Source: Gammaproteobacteria bacterium (lineage in GTDB: Bacteria > Pseudomonadota > Gammaproteobacteria > Pseudomonadales > Azotimanducaceae). Taken from it: 57,500 bases of DNA. Positions within the stretch are counted from its first letter, which is position 1. Each line of letters begins with the position of its first letter. This document shows, in pieces, positions 46,189 through 56,234 of this stretch. The DNA lies in the NCBI GenBank assembly GCA_021773555.1, contig JAJFKA010000064.1, positions 1 through 57,500 on the forward strand, in the 5' to 3' direction. The position numbers and the translations under genes are program-made. The notes under the pieces were generated by a model. That model was given only the letters and a program-made list of their open reading frames with translations. It was not told where the DNA came from and made no database searches.

Positions 46189-47852
46189 GTAACTGGCGCG
46201 ACATCGCAGGCGCAACTTTTGAACCCGAGAAGCATCCGGCAACAGGTGCCCGCGGTATGGTCGTGACGAACAACCCATTAGGCTCCGCTGCGGGCGTTGC
46301 AATGCTGGCGGCCGGAGGCAATGCGATCGATGCCGCCATCGCTTCACTGTTTGCACTAACGGTTGTTGAGCCGATGATGGTTGGGATTTTTGGTGCGGGC
46401 ATGTCGACTATTCGCCTCGCTAATGGTGAGCATCATTTCATCAATAACTACACGGTTGCACCCGCAGCGGCAACACCAGATATGTTCAGGACCCTCTCTG
46501 ACCAGTGGCCGGATTACCAGAAGGTCGCCGGTGACAAAAACGAAATAGGTGTGCTCGCAACTGGCGTGCCGGGCTCTCTGTGCGGATGGGTTGAAACACT
46601 TGAGGCTTACGGCACGCTAGGCCTGACTGATGTTATGCAACCAGCTATTCGTTACGCCCAGCGAGGATTCAAGGCAACTCGCTATCTGTGTGAGATCATT
46701 AACAAATTCAAGCACGAAATCGGGCAATTCCCGGAGACTGCAAAAACCTGGACACCAGGCGGTATGCCACTGTCACCCGGTGATCTGGTGATCCAGCGAG
46801 ACTACGGCGAAACGCTGATTGCCATCGCCCGCAATGGGCCTCAGGAATTGTACGACGGACCATTGGGTCAACAGGCAATCGAATATATACAAAACGCAGG
46901 GGGCATCATCACGATGGCAGACCTGCGTGGCTACAAGACAACGTCCGCTGATGTCATTCGGGGCAGCTACCGGGGCTTCGACATTATCGGTCCTCCCCCG
47001 CCCACAGCTGGCGGCGTCCATGTGATCGAGATGCTGAATATGCTCGAGTCATTTGATGTGGCCGGATTAGGCTTCGCAACGACTGACGGGGCTCATCTGC
47101 TGGCAGAGGTGATCAAAACAGGATTCGAAGATCGACGTCGGTACATGGGCGATCCTGCCTTTGTCGATATTCCCGTCGAGATGCTGATTGATAAGGCATA
47201 CGCGGCCCGGCGTCGCATGGAAATCAGTATGACCTCCGCACGCCACACCACCACCGGGCATATAGCCGATTCTGACAGCACAACGCACCTTGCCGCCGCC
47301 GACTCAGATGGAAATATCATTAGCGCAACCCACACGATTCACAGTGCCTTCGGTTCAAAGGCGACCGTGCCTGGTACGGGCATGTTGCTGAACAACACCA
47401 TGAACATTTTTGATCCGCACCCCGGCACCGCAAACTCAATCGCACCAGGCAAACGAGTCACCAGCAGCATGTCGCCGATTATTGTGGAAAAAAATGGCCA
47501 TCCCTGCTTCTGTGTGGGTCTGGTGGGCGGTACCCGGATTTTCCCATCGGCATTACAGGCGATCGTCAATATTATCGACCACAATATGACGGCCCAGGAG
47601 GCGGTCGAGGCACCTCGACTTTGGACTCTGGGGGAGGATCTGGAACTGGAACCTGGATTTAGCGCCTCAGTTCAGGATGGCCTCGCGGAACGAGGACATC
47701 GGGTGACACCCGTGCCAATTATCGGCGCCGGGATGGGGATGATACAGTTTGGGTCTGAAGCCATGATCGGCGCCTCCTGTTGGAGAGCCGACGGTACGCC
47801 CATCGGCCTCGGGGGCGGAATGGCAAGGTCTGGGATCCGCTTTAACGTCTGA
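46185..47852 (+). CDS. gamma-glutamyltransferase-family hydrolase, no signal peptide
   Basis: The 555-residue protein is an Ntn-hydrolase precursor. The self-cleavage and catalytic Thr is in [14 protein letters not shown] (about residue 367), after [10 protein letters not shown] in the large subunit, and the C-terminal part has [12 protein letters not shown] and [16 protein letters not shown]. coli GGT is periplasmic, but this protein has no signal peptide, so it is probably cytosolic or not a glutathione hydrolase; acylases and related hydrolases share this fold. It is coupled to tal and its last 11 bases overlap the convergent Gfo/Idh gene. Confidence 0.9.
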   Translation: MSNWRDIAGATFEPEKHPATGARGMVVTNNPLGSAAGVAMLAAGGNAIDAAIASLFALTVVEPMMVGIFGAGMSTIRLANGEHHFINNYTVAPAAATPDMFRTLSDQWPDYQKVAGDKNEIGVLATGVPGSLCGWVETLEAYGTLGLTDVMQPAIRYAQRGFKATRYLCEIINKFKHEIGQFPETAKTWTPGGMPLSPGDLVIQRDYGETLIAIARNGPQELYDGPLGQQAIEYIQNAGGIITMADLRGYKTTSADVIRGSYRGFDIIGPPPPTAGGVHVIEMLNMLESFDVAGLGFATTDGAHLLAEVIKTGFEDRRRYMGDPAFVDIPVEMLIDKAYAARRRMEISMTSARHTTTGHIADSDSTTHLAAADSDGNIISATHTIHSAFGSKATVPGTGMLLNNTMNIFDPHPGTANSIAPGKRVTSSMSPIIVEKNGHPCFCVGLVGGTRIFPSALQAIVNIIDHNMTAQEAVEAPRLWTLGEDLELEPGFSASVQDGLAERGHRVTPVPIIGAGMGMIQFGSEAMIGASCWRADGTPIGLGGGMARSGIRFNV

Positions 47853-49005
47853 CGTCTGACGGCTCACTCTGATCCACCCTTAGCCAATACGGCTGGCAAT
47901 CGACCACGGTTCCGTTGATCTGTGCCTCATCAATCGCGAAGCAGGTAACCGCCGCAACGAGCCCGTCATTCAATGTTGTTGAAGCTGGCTTTCCCTCATT
48001 CATCAATCCGGCGAGTTCCAGGGCGAGCACCGCGTCACCACCGCCATGGATGCCTTCGAGCGTCGTTTCATACTGATCCGTTCGGATACCAAAGCCGATT
48101 TTCTTTACTTCAACTACACCCTTGACCAGATCGGCACGAAGCGTTCCCCGGGTACCACAAATATACATACGACGCTCTGGCAACGCCGTGTTTGAATTAA
48201 GGTGCAGCGTCGCTCGAACCTGGTTTTCATACTCGATAATCACAACCTGATTGTCGAGAATATCCTTATCCGATGTGAACGGATCAACGCTTCGCCCGTC
48301 CCTCCAGGTCATATATCCTTGCCTGCCGCTCCGCGTTTTCCCCACTCTGGCAAGCGCTTCCTGATTCTCTGGCAGAAAGAAATTGTTACCGCCGAACGAC
48401 GCAACACGCCTCGCCCTGCTCCCCACCATCCAGTTCGCAAGATCAATATCGTGGCAACACTTCTCAAGTAAGTGACTACCTGCGTTTTCCGTATATCGTC
48501 GCCAGTCACCCATGATAAAACCGCCGTGATTAAAATCCAGGGTTTCATTAAATTCGAAGCTGACAATCTCACCGATTTCACCAGAATCCAGCCGCTCTTT
48601 TATATTTCGGTAATGCGGCGAGTAGCGAAGATTAAAACCAATCACAAAGTGCCGTCCAGACCGTTGCGCCGCGTCCCGCATGCCCAGGCATTCATCCAGA
48701 GTCATGGCCAGGGGCTTCTGACAGAAAACGTGCTTCCCTGCTGCGAATGCTGCAATGGTTTGTTCGGCATGGAACTTGTTCCAGGAAGCAATCATCACCC
48801 ATTCAACATCCTCACATTCAAGCAAAGATTCGAGCGAATCTTTCTCGACAAATTCATCTCCAAAAATTTTTCTCGATTCAACGATGGCATAAGGATCAGG
48901 ATCATAGATCGCACGAATGGTTGTTGCCGGACTTGCCTCCACGAGCATCTTTGCCACCGCCCGACCCATATTTCCAGAACCTACCAGACCGACTCCAGGT
49001 GTCAT
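47842..49005 (-). CDS. Gfo/Idh/MocA-family oxidoreductase
   Basis: The 387-residue dehydrogenase has an N-terminal Rossmann loop GVGLVGSGNMGRA, the family motif HVFCQKPLAMT (about 92-102), and a C-terminal alpha/beta domain with HLLEKCCHDIDLANWM and later HGGGD. The KP pair and His-rich segment are the usual catalytic site. Such enzymes oxidise sugars or related alcohols with NAD(P). It overlaps the convergent ggt 3' end by 11 bases. Substrate unknown. Confidence 0.9.
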   Translation of the reverse strand: MTPGVGLVGSGNMGRAVAKMLVEASPATTIRAIYDPDPYAIVESRKIFGDEFVEKDSLESLLECEDVEWVMIASWNKFHAEQTIAAFAAGKHVFCQKPLAMTLDECLGMRDAAQRSGRHFVIGFNLRYSPHYRNIKERLDSGEIGEIVSFEFNETLDFNHGGFIMGDWRRYTENAGSHLLEKCCHDIDLANWMVGSRARRVASFGGNNFFLPENQEALARVGKTRSGRQGYMTWRDGRSVDPFTSDKDILDNQVVIIEYENQVRATLHLNSNTALPERRMYICGTRGTLRADLVKGVVEVKKIGFGIRTDQYETTLEGIHGGGDAVLALELAGLMNEGKPASTTLNDGLVAAVTCFAIDEAQINGTVVDCQPYWLRVDQSEPSDVRR

Positions 49006-49149
49006 GGCGTTACCACTAATTTAACTCTCGCTATCATGCTGTCCACGGCTAAACTGCCAACCGAAATTCGTACCTGATATTAACATCCACGAATCTCAGC
49101 AGATAGTCACGCGTCAGCTATCTGGGTAGCGTGTGTTTTTTTAAGGCGG

Positions 49150-49725
49150 TTATAGGGTGGCGAGATTTTGACAGGCTGAATTAACCATTTCATTTAAGTC
49201 ACTTACTGAGCGCTGGGACTGATATCGCTCAATGCCGGAACGAATCTGGGAAGACTTGATCGCCGACAGCCAGTCGACCAGGTCCTCGGCGTGTTGCTCA
49301 CCTATTGTGACCAGCGCGCGATGATAATATTTCTTCAGATTCGTCTCTTTGATATCCCCGGCAACCTCCAACAGATTTTGCAGTTGATGTTTGTTCTCAA
49401 CCTTTCGCCCGTAGCACAAGAGTTCGTCACTCAGTGAACGGTTGCTGGCCTCTATTGCCTGATAGGATTCGACGACATAGTCGAGAAAAACCTCGCTCTG
49501 TTGCGTACTAAATTTCATATGCGTCTGAATATCCCGAATCGCGGTCCCGGTATCTACCCTTTCGTTCAGGGACGTCAGCAACTCCAGATAAGAAAGATGA
49601 TTTGACGCAGGCTCGATCTGGCTGACTTCATCGACGCCTTTAACAACCTCACGGGCCTCTGCATTCTTGTAGACCACGACCGCAATGCACAAGGTACCCC
49701 ATTTCAAAAAGCTTCCAATCTTCAT
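49150..49725 (-). CDS. secreted protein of unknown function
   Basis: The 191-residue protein starts at ATG 49725 with GGAG nine bases upstream. It has a signal peptide (MKIGSFLKWGTLCIAVVVYKN, cleavage probably after NAEA). The rest is mostly helical and polar (YLELLTSLNERVDTGTAIRDIQ; KKYYHRALVTIGEQHAEDLVDWL) with two cysteines far apart. No known domain is recognised. It may be periplasmic or exported. Confidence 0.7.
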   Translation of the reverse strand: MKIGSFLKWGTLCIAVVVYKNAEAREVVKGVDEVSQIEPASNHLSYLELLTSLNERVDTGTAIRDIQTHMKFSTQQSEVFLDYVVESYQAIEASNRSLSDELLCYGRKVENKHQLQNLLEVAGDIKETNLKKYYHRALVTIGEQHAEDLVDWLSAIKSSQIRSGIERYQSQRSVSDLNEMVNSACQNLATL

Positions 49726-49880
49726 CTCTACCACTCCTTTTTCACCGCAACCGGGCGACATGGCAAGCAGAGTACGGCATTGGATTTTGTGGAAGAGTGA
49801 AGTCGGTCACAGTATCGGGATGTGACGGACCTGCTGTCGGTAGCGCCGGACAAGCGGTGCAGAACAGACGCGATATCAGG

Positions 49881-51053
49881 TCAAAAACGTAACGGTATGG
49901 GTCGCCAGGTATCGACTATCCGGCCATCGGCAACCACCAGGATATCCTCAAATTGAAAGATAGCATCACTCTGGTGGGGCTGAAAAAAGACAAAGTCGCC
50001 AATATCGATCGCGGTATCCGAGTTGCTGTAGTAGAGCGATTGATTCGGCAGCAGGTTCTCGTTTGCCGGATCTGCACGCGAGCTGATTTCAACGCCCGGG
50101 GGCCAGACAATTTTAGCAGCCCAACCGCCGCCATACAGATAATTGCAAACATCCATGGAAGGCTGCTTTCGACTGGGAACCGGGCGCTGAAATTGCTTTA
50201 TCACCGGCGCAGCAATGAATAGCCCGGGTTGATGGTTACCGAGGTTGTTGAATCTCGATGGTTTTAACAACGCAGAACCAGTGGCGATATCATCCACAGG
50301 ATGCATCCCGTCGCGCTGGTACAGTTGCCAGGTTTGACTGCCGCCACTATTGAATGTCAGTGCGCCGTCCTCTGCTAATCCGGACTCCTGGGCGATTTTT
50401 CGAAATTCCGCGTAGCGGTCCATCGTGGCATTGAAGGCCTGGTCCGCGCCCTCGGGCATGTAAGGGATATGTGCGTCATATCCCATCAAACCGGAAAATG
50501 TCAGGTTACCGTCATAGGTACTCAACAATTTGAGCACCGCTTTGAGCTCATCAGGATCGTCAATTCCGCCTCGTCCCAGGCCCACGTCAATCTCAACATT
50601 AATTCGAAGATTGACCCTTAGTGTTCTGGCGAATTCACCATGCGCCACGAGCGAACGCTGTGTGTCCACAAGCCACTGAACTGACTCACACGCATGAAAC
50701 CGTTGGTCCATGGATAGCTTTGAGAACAACTCCGCCACGGCTTCGATTAACATGGGTTTGCCAAACAATATATCGACGTCAGGAAACTCAGTCAGCAACC
50801 AGTGAACAAACGGCGTATGAAATGCCATGATTCGATTCGAGTCGGATCGTTGTAGTACGTACCTGATCAACTCACCACTCGGCAGAGACTTGGTCACGAG
50901 TCGAAACCGCTGGGGTCCCAACCCCGCTTTAATCAGATCGATATTGTGGTCAAGATGGTCTCTATCAATGACCATTCGAGGACGGCCGACCCCTGCGGCT
51001 TTGAGCAACCCGGCCATCTGAAGAAAATAATCAGCGGTGCTTTCGGTATCCAT
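49881..51053 (-). CDS. fold-type III PLP enzyme (alanine racemase/D-threonine aldolase-like)
   Basis: The 390-residue protein has the PLP Lys in RLVTKSLPSGELI (about residue 55) of the alanine racemase N-terminal barrel. The C-terminal beta domain holds metal/PLP-site residues near YSNSDTAIDIGDFVFFQPHQSD, like D-threonine aldolase or D-serine dehydratase, but which of these is unclear. The barrel has the N-terminal YLG-like opening PRMVIDRDHLDHNIDLIK. GGGAG lies six bases before the ATG. Racemase, aldolase and dehydratase activities are possible. Confidence 0.85.
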   Translation of the reverse strand: MDTESTADYFLQMAGLLKAAGVGRPRMVIDRDHLDHNIDLIKAGLGPQRFRLVTKSLPSGELIRYVLQRSDSNRIMAFHTPFVHWLLTEFPDVDILFGKPMLIEAVAELFSKLSMDQRFHACESVQWLVDTQRSLVAHGEFARTLRVNLRINVEIDVGLGRGGIDDPDELKAVLKLLSTYDGNLTFSGLMGYDAHIPYMPEGADQAFNATMDRYAEFRKIAQESGLAEDGALTFNSGGSQTWQLYQRDGMHPVDDIATGSALLKPSRFNNLGNHQPGLFIAAPVIKQFQRPVPSRKQPSMDVCNYLYGGGWAAKIVWPPGVEISSRADPANENLLPNQSLYYSNSDTAIDIGDFVFFQPHQSDAIFQFEDILVVADGRIVDTWRPIPLRF

Positions 51054-51238
51054 GCACGCTCCCTGGAGGGTCTAATCGCCGCGAATTTCAGGTGACCCTC
51101 CGGGGCAGCGTCAGCCCAATATCGCGAACCACTTCCGCAACCCGCGACCCCTCCCCTGAAAAGGGTGAATTTTTTGCTTGACACAGGGTACCGTTTATTC
51201 GGCTTCGTCCACCAGAAGCGAGCTTGCAAATCAGACAG

Positions 51239-52021
51239 CTACAACTCAGACAAAAAAGTCGACAATTCCTGATTAAACAGTTCCGGAACTTCGAAGTAAC
51301 TGCTATGCCCGGCATCACCCAGATTAACAAACCGGGCGCCAGGTACGGTGGCAGCCAGTGCTTCGATGTAAGCGGCAGGAAACAATAAGTCCTTGTTCGC
51401 GGAAACAAAAAGCGTTGGTATATCGTAATCCTTCAGCGTTTCGGTATCGACGCCCAGATGTGCCTCCCCTATTTTTTTCGGGATCAACGCTGGATCAATA
51501 TTATTAAACCCACTTATTTGCCCATAAAGCACCGCACCTGCCAGGTTCTTTTCCGGGTAGTCCGACGCCAGCGCAGCACTACCGAATGTTGGCGATGGAC
51601 GGCTGACCATCTCTGCGACCACCCTGGGGTCATTGACGGCACTGGAATGGAAGAAAACACCGGGGGTATGGCTCATCACCAGCCCATCGACCCGCTCGGG
51701 CTTTTGCAGCGCCATCTGACTCCCGGTCCAGCCGCCCATGGACTGACACACAAATACTGCCGATTCAACGCCTGCATCGTCCATGATCGCAGAGACATCG
51801 TCAGGGAATAAGGCTGGATCAAATTGTGACTCCGGACACGGCGAACGCGCAAAGTAGCGATGATCAAACGTTATCACCCTGTAATGCTGACTAAATTCAG
51901 CCAATTGCTGATACCAGATCGCCGCATTACCACCCATACCATGGGCAAATACCAGGGTCCGGGAGCCAGCCCCATGGCTTTCGTAGTAGATGTTAACTGC
52001 ATGGCTAACTACATTAGGCAC
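51239..52021 (-). CDS. alpha/beta hydrolase
   Basis: The 260-residue hydrolase has the nucleophile elbow VCQSMGGW, the acid in SANKDLLFP and the His in LGDAGHSSYFE. The oxyanion HGMGG element is in AHGMGGNA. Its start is GTG 52021 with GAGGG six bases upstream. It follows the hybrid kinase gene by 28 bases on the same strand, so it may be co-transcribed with it. Substrate unknown. Confidence 0.9.
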   Translation of the reverse strand: MPNVVSHAVNIYYESHGAGSRTLVFAHGMGGNAAIWYQQLAEFSQHYRVITFDHRYFARSPCPESQFDPALFPDDVSAIMDDAGVESAVFVCQSMGGWTGSQMALQKPERVDGLVMSHTPGVFFHSSAVNDPRVVAEMVSRPSPTFGSAALASDYPEKNLAGAVLYGQISGFNNIDPALIPKKIGEAHLGVDTETLKDYDIPTLFVSANKDLLFPAAYIEALAATVPGARFVNLGDAGHSSYFEVPELFNQELSTFLSEL

Positions 52022-52049
52022 GTCTGCCCTCGCTCACCCTTTATTGAAA

Positions 52050-53951
52050 TCACATAACCTGTTCATTTGCATGAACCTGAATAAATTGCTCGAGCTGTTG
52101 CTGCTGGGAGGGAGAAAGATTCTCAAAATGAATACCGCAGCGCCGATTGGTATCGACCTCGACATCAAACACACTGGTGTAGGCAAGCTGATCTACCCGG
52201 AAGCCGTCTTCTGCAACGATCGACAGTTGAGCGGCAATCTCCGGCGCAGTTTCACCTGCTTCATAGCCGACAGAGAGCCCGGAAAAGCTGACATCCAGTA
52301 ACCTGCCATGCTCATTGGGGTTCGATTCAAATATCACGAACGCTCCCGTGGACGGCACAAAACGCTTGTCACGACGTCGATCGATCGCGGGCTCATCAAG
52401 CACGGCGCGAACGCTCCTGGCGATATCCTTGAGTTTCGCGGGTTTCATTATGAAATCACGAATCCCGATTTGCTGTGTCTTTAACTGATCGATGGCCTCG
52501 TTGTAACCCGAACAGAGTATGACCGGAATATTCGCCCGAATCGCGACGAACCGTTCCGCTAACATCTCACCGGTGAGCTCAGGCATCGTCATATCGCTGA
52601 TCAACAGGTCAAAGTCGCCTGGTGCATCGCGAAACGCGTTCAGTGCCGCAACACTGCTGGTAAATGCAGACACCTGATAACCTAACTGTGAGAGTAGCTT
52701 GTCCATGACATCAGCTACCATTTCTTCATCATCGACGAGCATTATTCGTTCGTTTCCGCGTTGCATCCTTTCACCCGGTTGTTTCTCCAATGTGGTGACC
52801 TCTCCCTCTGACAAGGGTAAGAAAACCTGAAATTCCGTTTTCACATTTGGCTCGCTGGTTACTCTTATTTCTCCGCCATGGTTTTTCACGATGCCATGGA
52901 CGACGGCGAGCCCCATCCCGGTACCTCTGCCAATTTCCTTGGTTGTGAAATAAGGATCAAAAATGCGACCAATTGTATCCTGATCGATTCCGGTACCTGT
53001 ATCAGATACACACAATCTCAGGAAAGCACCGGCTTCAAAACCCGGATCTGACGAAGTGTAGTCCGCAACACTATCGACCCTCACCTCAAGAATCCCGCCG
53101 CCGCCTGACATTGCATGGGCCGAGTTCGTACAGAGATTAATGACAATCTGATGAATTTGAGTGGCATCGCCTTTTATATAGAACGAAGACTCTGTCAGGT
53201 TATGACGGATCATGATGTTGCTGGGAATAGATGCACGCATCAACGCGAGACATTCAGTGATCAGCGAATTCAGTTCCAGCGCCTCCCAGCTTGAATCAGT
53301 CCTTCGGCTAAATGACAGCAGCTGATTAATCAGATCCTTCGCCCGCATGCTCGCTATGCGCACTTTATTCAGATTTTCGCTTGCAGGAGCATCCGGCGCG
53401 ATCAGGGATCGAGCGAGTTCCGTATTACCCAGTATGATCGCAAGAATGTTGTTGAAATCATGTGCTACGCCACCCGCCAGGGCCCCAATCGCCTCCATTT
53501 TTTGTGCCTGGTGTAGTTGTCTCTCGAGACTCCGGTTTTCAGTTTCAATCCGGTGGTGTGCGAACTTGATATTTCGCCGCTCCAGTGAATTTCGTATCCT
53601 TACAAGCAACTCGTCCGGGTCACAAGGTTTACGAACATAATCATCAGCCCCGGCGCGCAAAGCTTCGACCGCGGTATCCACGGCTGTGTCACCGGTAACA
53701 ATAATGAATATCGTATTGAGGTCCGCTCGGTCCAGTGCATCAAGGAGCTGAAATCCGCTCATTCCAGGCATCATCACATCCAACAACACGAGGTCATACA
53801 TACCGGAATTTATATGCGCGACTGCTGCAGGTGCATCGTCGGTGATCGTTACGTTTTTATAACCACCGATGTTAAGAACAGCAGCCGTACTTTCTGCCAT
53901 GCGTGGCTCATCGTCTACGATGAGTATTCTTGGGGAGTCGTCCTTTACCAT
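52050..53951 (-). CDS. hybrid sensor kinase REC-HisKA-HATPase-REC-PilZ
   Basis: The frame gives 633 residues from ATG 53951 (AGGA nine bases upstream). Domains in order: a receiver with phospho-Asp58 (LLLDVMMPG) and Lys108; a short coiled link; HisKA with phospho-His164 in AGGVAHDFNN; an HATPase with INLCTN and DTGTGI; a second receiver with Asp453 (LLISDMTMPE); and a C-terminal PilZ domain with RRRDKR (525-530) and DVSFSG (553-558). PilZ domains with these two motifs bind cyclic-di-GMP. There is no membrane segment. It therefore reads like a cytosolic relay protein that can receive phosphate, autophosphorylate and sense cyclic-di-GMP. It lies 150 bases after an HDOD-GAF kinase gene on the same strand. 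Confidence 0.93.
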   Translation of the reverse strand: MVKDDSPRILIVDDEPRMAESTAAVLNIGGYKNVTITDDAPAAVAHINSGMYDLVLLDVMMPGMSGFQLLDALDRADLNTIFIIVTGDTAVDTAVEALRAGADDYVRKPCDPDELLVRIRNSLERRNIKFAHHRIETENRSLERQLHQAQKMEAIGALAGGVAHDFNNILAIILGNTELARSLIAPDAPASENLNKVRIASMRAKDLINQLLSFSRRTDSSWEALELNSLITECLALMRASIPSNIMIRHNLTESSFYIKGDATQIHQIVINLCTNSAHAMSGGGGILEVRVDSVADYTSSDPGFEAGAFLRLCVSDTGTGIDQDTIGRIFDPYFTTKEIGRGTGMGLAVVHGIVKNHGGEIRVTSEPNVKTEFQVFLPLSEGEVTTLEKQPGERMQRGNERIMLVDDEEMVADVMDKLLSQLGYQVSAFTSSVAALNAFRDAPGDFDLLISDMTMPELTGEMLAERFVAIRANIPVILCSGYNEAIDQLKTQQIGIRDFIMKPAKLKDIARSVRAVLDEPAIDRRRDKRFVPSTGAFVIFESNPNEHGRLLDVSFSGLSVGYEAGETAPEIAAQLSIVAEDGFRVDQLAYTSVFDVEVDTNRRCGIHFENLSPSQQQQLEQFIQVHANEQVM

Positions 53952-54027
53952 AGCCAAGATTCCTGCAAACGTTAAAGGTCTTTAAAATTGAGACATTCTA
54001 GCACCTAAAATCCTTTTTTCGGTAACA

Positions 54028-54040
54028 CGGGGTCAGGTCT
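54028..54040 (+). repeat. CGGGGTCAGGTCT motif, solo repeat fragment
   Basis: Similar GGGGTCAGGTC sequences are widespread in proteobacterial intergenic repeats linked to REP-type/transposase ends (recalled). A related G-rich block lies at the 639-675 repeat. A lone copy is only suggestive. Confidence 0.3.
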
Positions 54041-54101
54041 AGCTTTTTAAGGATGATCCTATTCTGGTATCACCGAAAAGAGCAGGAATAGTCGGATATT
54101 T

Positions 54102-56030
54102 TCACCGTTTTCCTGACTGTTCCACCGGAATCAAAATCTGAAAACTACTGCCGATACCCGATCCTGCTGATCTACAACTGATCATGCCTGACATCTCATC
54201 AAGCAGCTGGCGGACAATGCCCAACCCCAGCCCTCGACCCCTGCCTTTTGAAGAAACCTCATCATTGAACAAATCCAGCCTTTGTTGCTGTGACATCCCC
54301 GGACCATTATCACTAATCACTATCTCCAGGTACGGCTTACCGTTCAAATTAATTGCGCCTTCTGTGGTAATCCGTATCAGCGCGGTATCGGTCTGACCAA
54401 CCGCTTCGACCGCGTTCTTGAGAACATTAAGGACGACCTGCTTAATGGCGTCTTCCGCGAGTTCAATTTCAGGTATCTGCTCATCAAATTCTGTTTCAAA
54501 GTGGATTTCAGGAACACCTGACCTAACCAGCAATACAATTCCTTCCAGCATTTTGTTTAGACAGACAACCCGATACGACAGGGTCGGCTCACTGCCAATC
54601 TCTGCATATTTCTCGATGATGTTGCTGATCCGCTTCAGCTCTTCGCTCATGGTTTTGAGCTCACTTTTCACCACCGAGTCATCGCCCAGTTTAAGGCCCA
54701 GCGTCCAGAGAAAATTTTGCATAATCGCGAGCGGATTACGAACCTCGTGAGTAATTTCCCGTGCTTTTTTGCGAACCTGATCAACGGTAAGGATCAAATC
54801 AGACCGGCCAGAGAGTTCCCGGGTTCGAGCGAAGCTATCAAGCGCTGCATCTGCCATAGCCCCAAGCAGGATGCCATGGCTGGACAAATCAACGGGGCCA
54901 ATTGATAACGCCAGCACCCCTGCCTGCTTGCCAAGCGGCAGACATAACATGTGGCTGTCACCAAGACTCGCAAACAATTGTTGTTCGACTATCAACTCAA
55001 GTTCCGTCCCGGCGACTCTCACGATTCGCTCGTGCCTGAAACATTCGGCTACGACACTGTTGCCTGCATTAATGTTGATGGTTAACGCCGACCCCTCCAG
55101 CGCCGTGACAAGTTCAGAGCCAGCAACGTTGAAATGGCAAATTGCTCTTGATCCCAGCAGAAATCTCGCCATCTGCGTGAGTAAATCCTGCAGTGGAACT
55201 GTGCCGATGCTTTTCATCAGCGCCCGATAGAAGGCAGCGCCCATGGTGGCTTCAGAAAGTGTCGTTGAACTGCTCTGTCGGCCCAGTGTTGATACATTGC
55301 CTATCAGGTTCATGATGCGCTTATATTCCAGCGTCGCATCGTCAATCACCTCGTCAATCCGGGGCTCAGCAATATTCAGCAATCCACAAATGCTTTCGAG
55401 CTTTTCGGCAGCGATTGATTCCTTGCGCGAAATTTGATCAATGAGGTAACCGGCAACGGCATTGATACGCACGACCAGATAAGTTCCCTGCAGTTCATCA
55501 AGGGAATTCCCCTGGTACCGAACCGCATCACAGACCGCATTTGAACAGCCCAGTGTTGACAGGTAGCTGGCAGCCTGTTCATCAACATCAGTACCCTCGA
55601 ACGAAAGCCAGGCATCAACTTCAGAAACCAGACCGACTAACCGAATTTCCGTGGCAGCGTCGGCACCCGTTTTTTTTGCGAGGCTGGCCGCGAGTAGACT
55701 GCGTTTTAAAGCACGACGCCATGCCGCATCACTGTTTTCTGTTTTGACGGCCACCGACTGCGTTGCCTTGCTGGCCGCGGCGAGGGCCATCGCCTGCATC
55801 ATCGGTAAAGGAAATACACTGTGCCAGTTGCTGAAGTCTGCGAGACGTACGGATGAGGCTGAGATAAATGAGAGGAGCAACGCCGGATCAAGTTCGATAG
55901 CCGCAATCACTTCCGATGTCGTAACACCAGGTTGCAGGCTGAGACTCAACAAACGTTGGAGGGTCCGAGACATCGCAGGAATGGTCACTCCCGCTTCGGG
56001 TTCAAATCGGCGCAATGCCTCACTATACAT
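54102..56030 (-). CDS. HDOD-GAF-type sensor histidine kinase
   Basis: The 642-residue protein has an N-terminal HDOD-like helical region (about 1-240: LQRLLSLSLQPGVTTSEVIAAI and LDPALLLSFISASS), a GAF-like region (about 265-400), HisKA with phospho-His428 in REITHEVRNPL, and an HATPase with Asn539 (NVLKNAVEAV), DNGPGM (574-579) and GRGRGLGLG. There is no membrane segment. HDOD regions act as signalling scaffolds in other systems. The neighbouring REC-HK-REC-PilZ gene is a natural partner for phosphotransfer. The HDOD part is degenerate, so it may bind a partner rather than an enzyme substrate. Confidence 0.9.
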   Translation of the reverse strand: MYSEALRRFEPEAGVTIPAMSRTLQRLLSLSLQPGVTTSEVIAAIELDPALLLSFISASSVRLADFSNWHSVFPLPMMQAMALAAASKATQSVAVKTENSDAAWRRALKRSLLAASLAKKTGADAATEIRLVGLVSEVDAWLSFEGTDVDEQAASYLSTLGCSNAVCDAVRYQGNSLDELQGTYLVVRINAVAGYLIDQISRKESIAAEKLESICGLLNIAEPRIDEVIDDATLEYKRIMNLIGNVSTLGRQSSSTTLSEATMGAAFYRALMKSIGTVPLQDLLTQMARFLLGSRAICHFNVAGSELVTALEGSALTININAGNSVVAECFRHERIVRVAGTELELIVEQQLFASLGDSHMLCLPLGKQAGVLALSIGPVDLSSHGILLGAMADAALDSFARTRELSGRSDLILTVDQVRKKAREITHEVRNPLAIMQNFLWTLGLKLGDDSVVKSELKTMSEELKRISNIIEKYAEIGSEPTLSYRVVCLNKMLEGIVLLVRSGVPEIHFETEFDEQIPEIELAEDAIKQVVLNVLKNAVEAVGQTDTALIRITTEGAINLNGKPYLEIVISDNGPGMSQQQRLDLFNDEVSSKGRGRGLGLGIVRQLLDEMSGMISCRSAGSGIGSSFQILIPVEQSGKR

Positions 56031-56234
56031 AGAGGGATTCTACTCACCCGTTCACCGCGGGACAACCGGCACAGCAGCTTTATTATGCAACACCTTTGTC
56101 ATCCAGGCCACAGGCCCAGACTGATCAGAAATCCGCAGATCCCGGGTTAGCTATCCAGGTACCGAAGCAGGTCGCAGACCCGGCCACAACGAACAGCTGG
56201 ACCACTGTATCGTCGAAAAGCCAGGCACCAACTG

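Noticed and set aside
49100-49145. A possible terminator at the CACGC...GCGTG hairpin with a T run
   Set aside because: The stem is only five pairs, and the T run follows in the plus direction where no gene ends.
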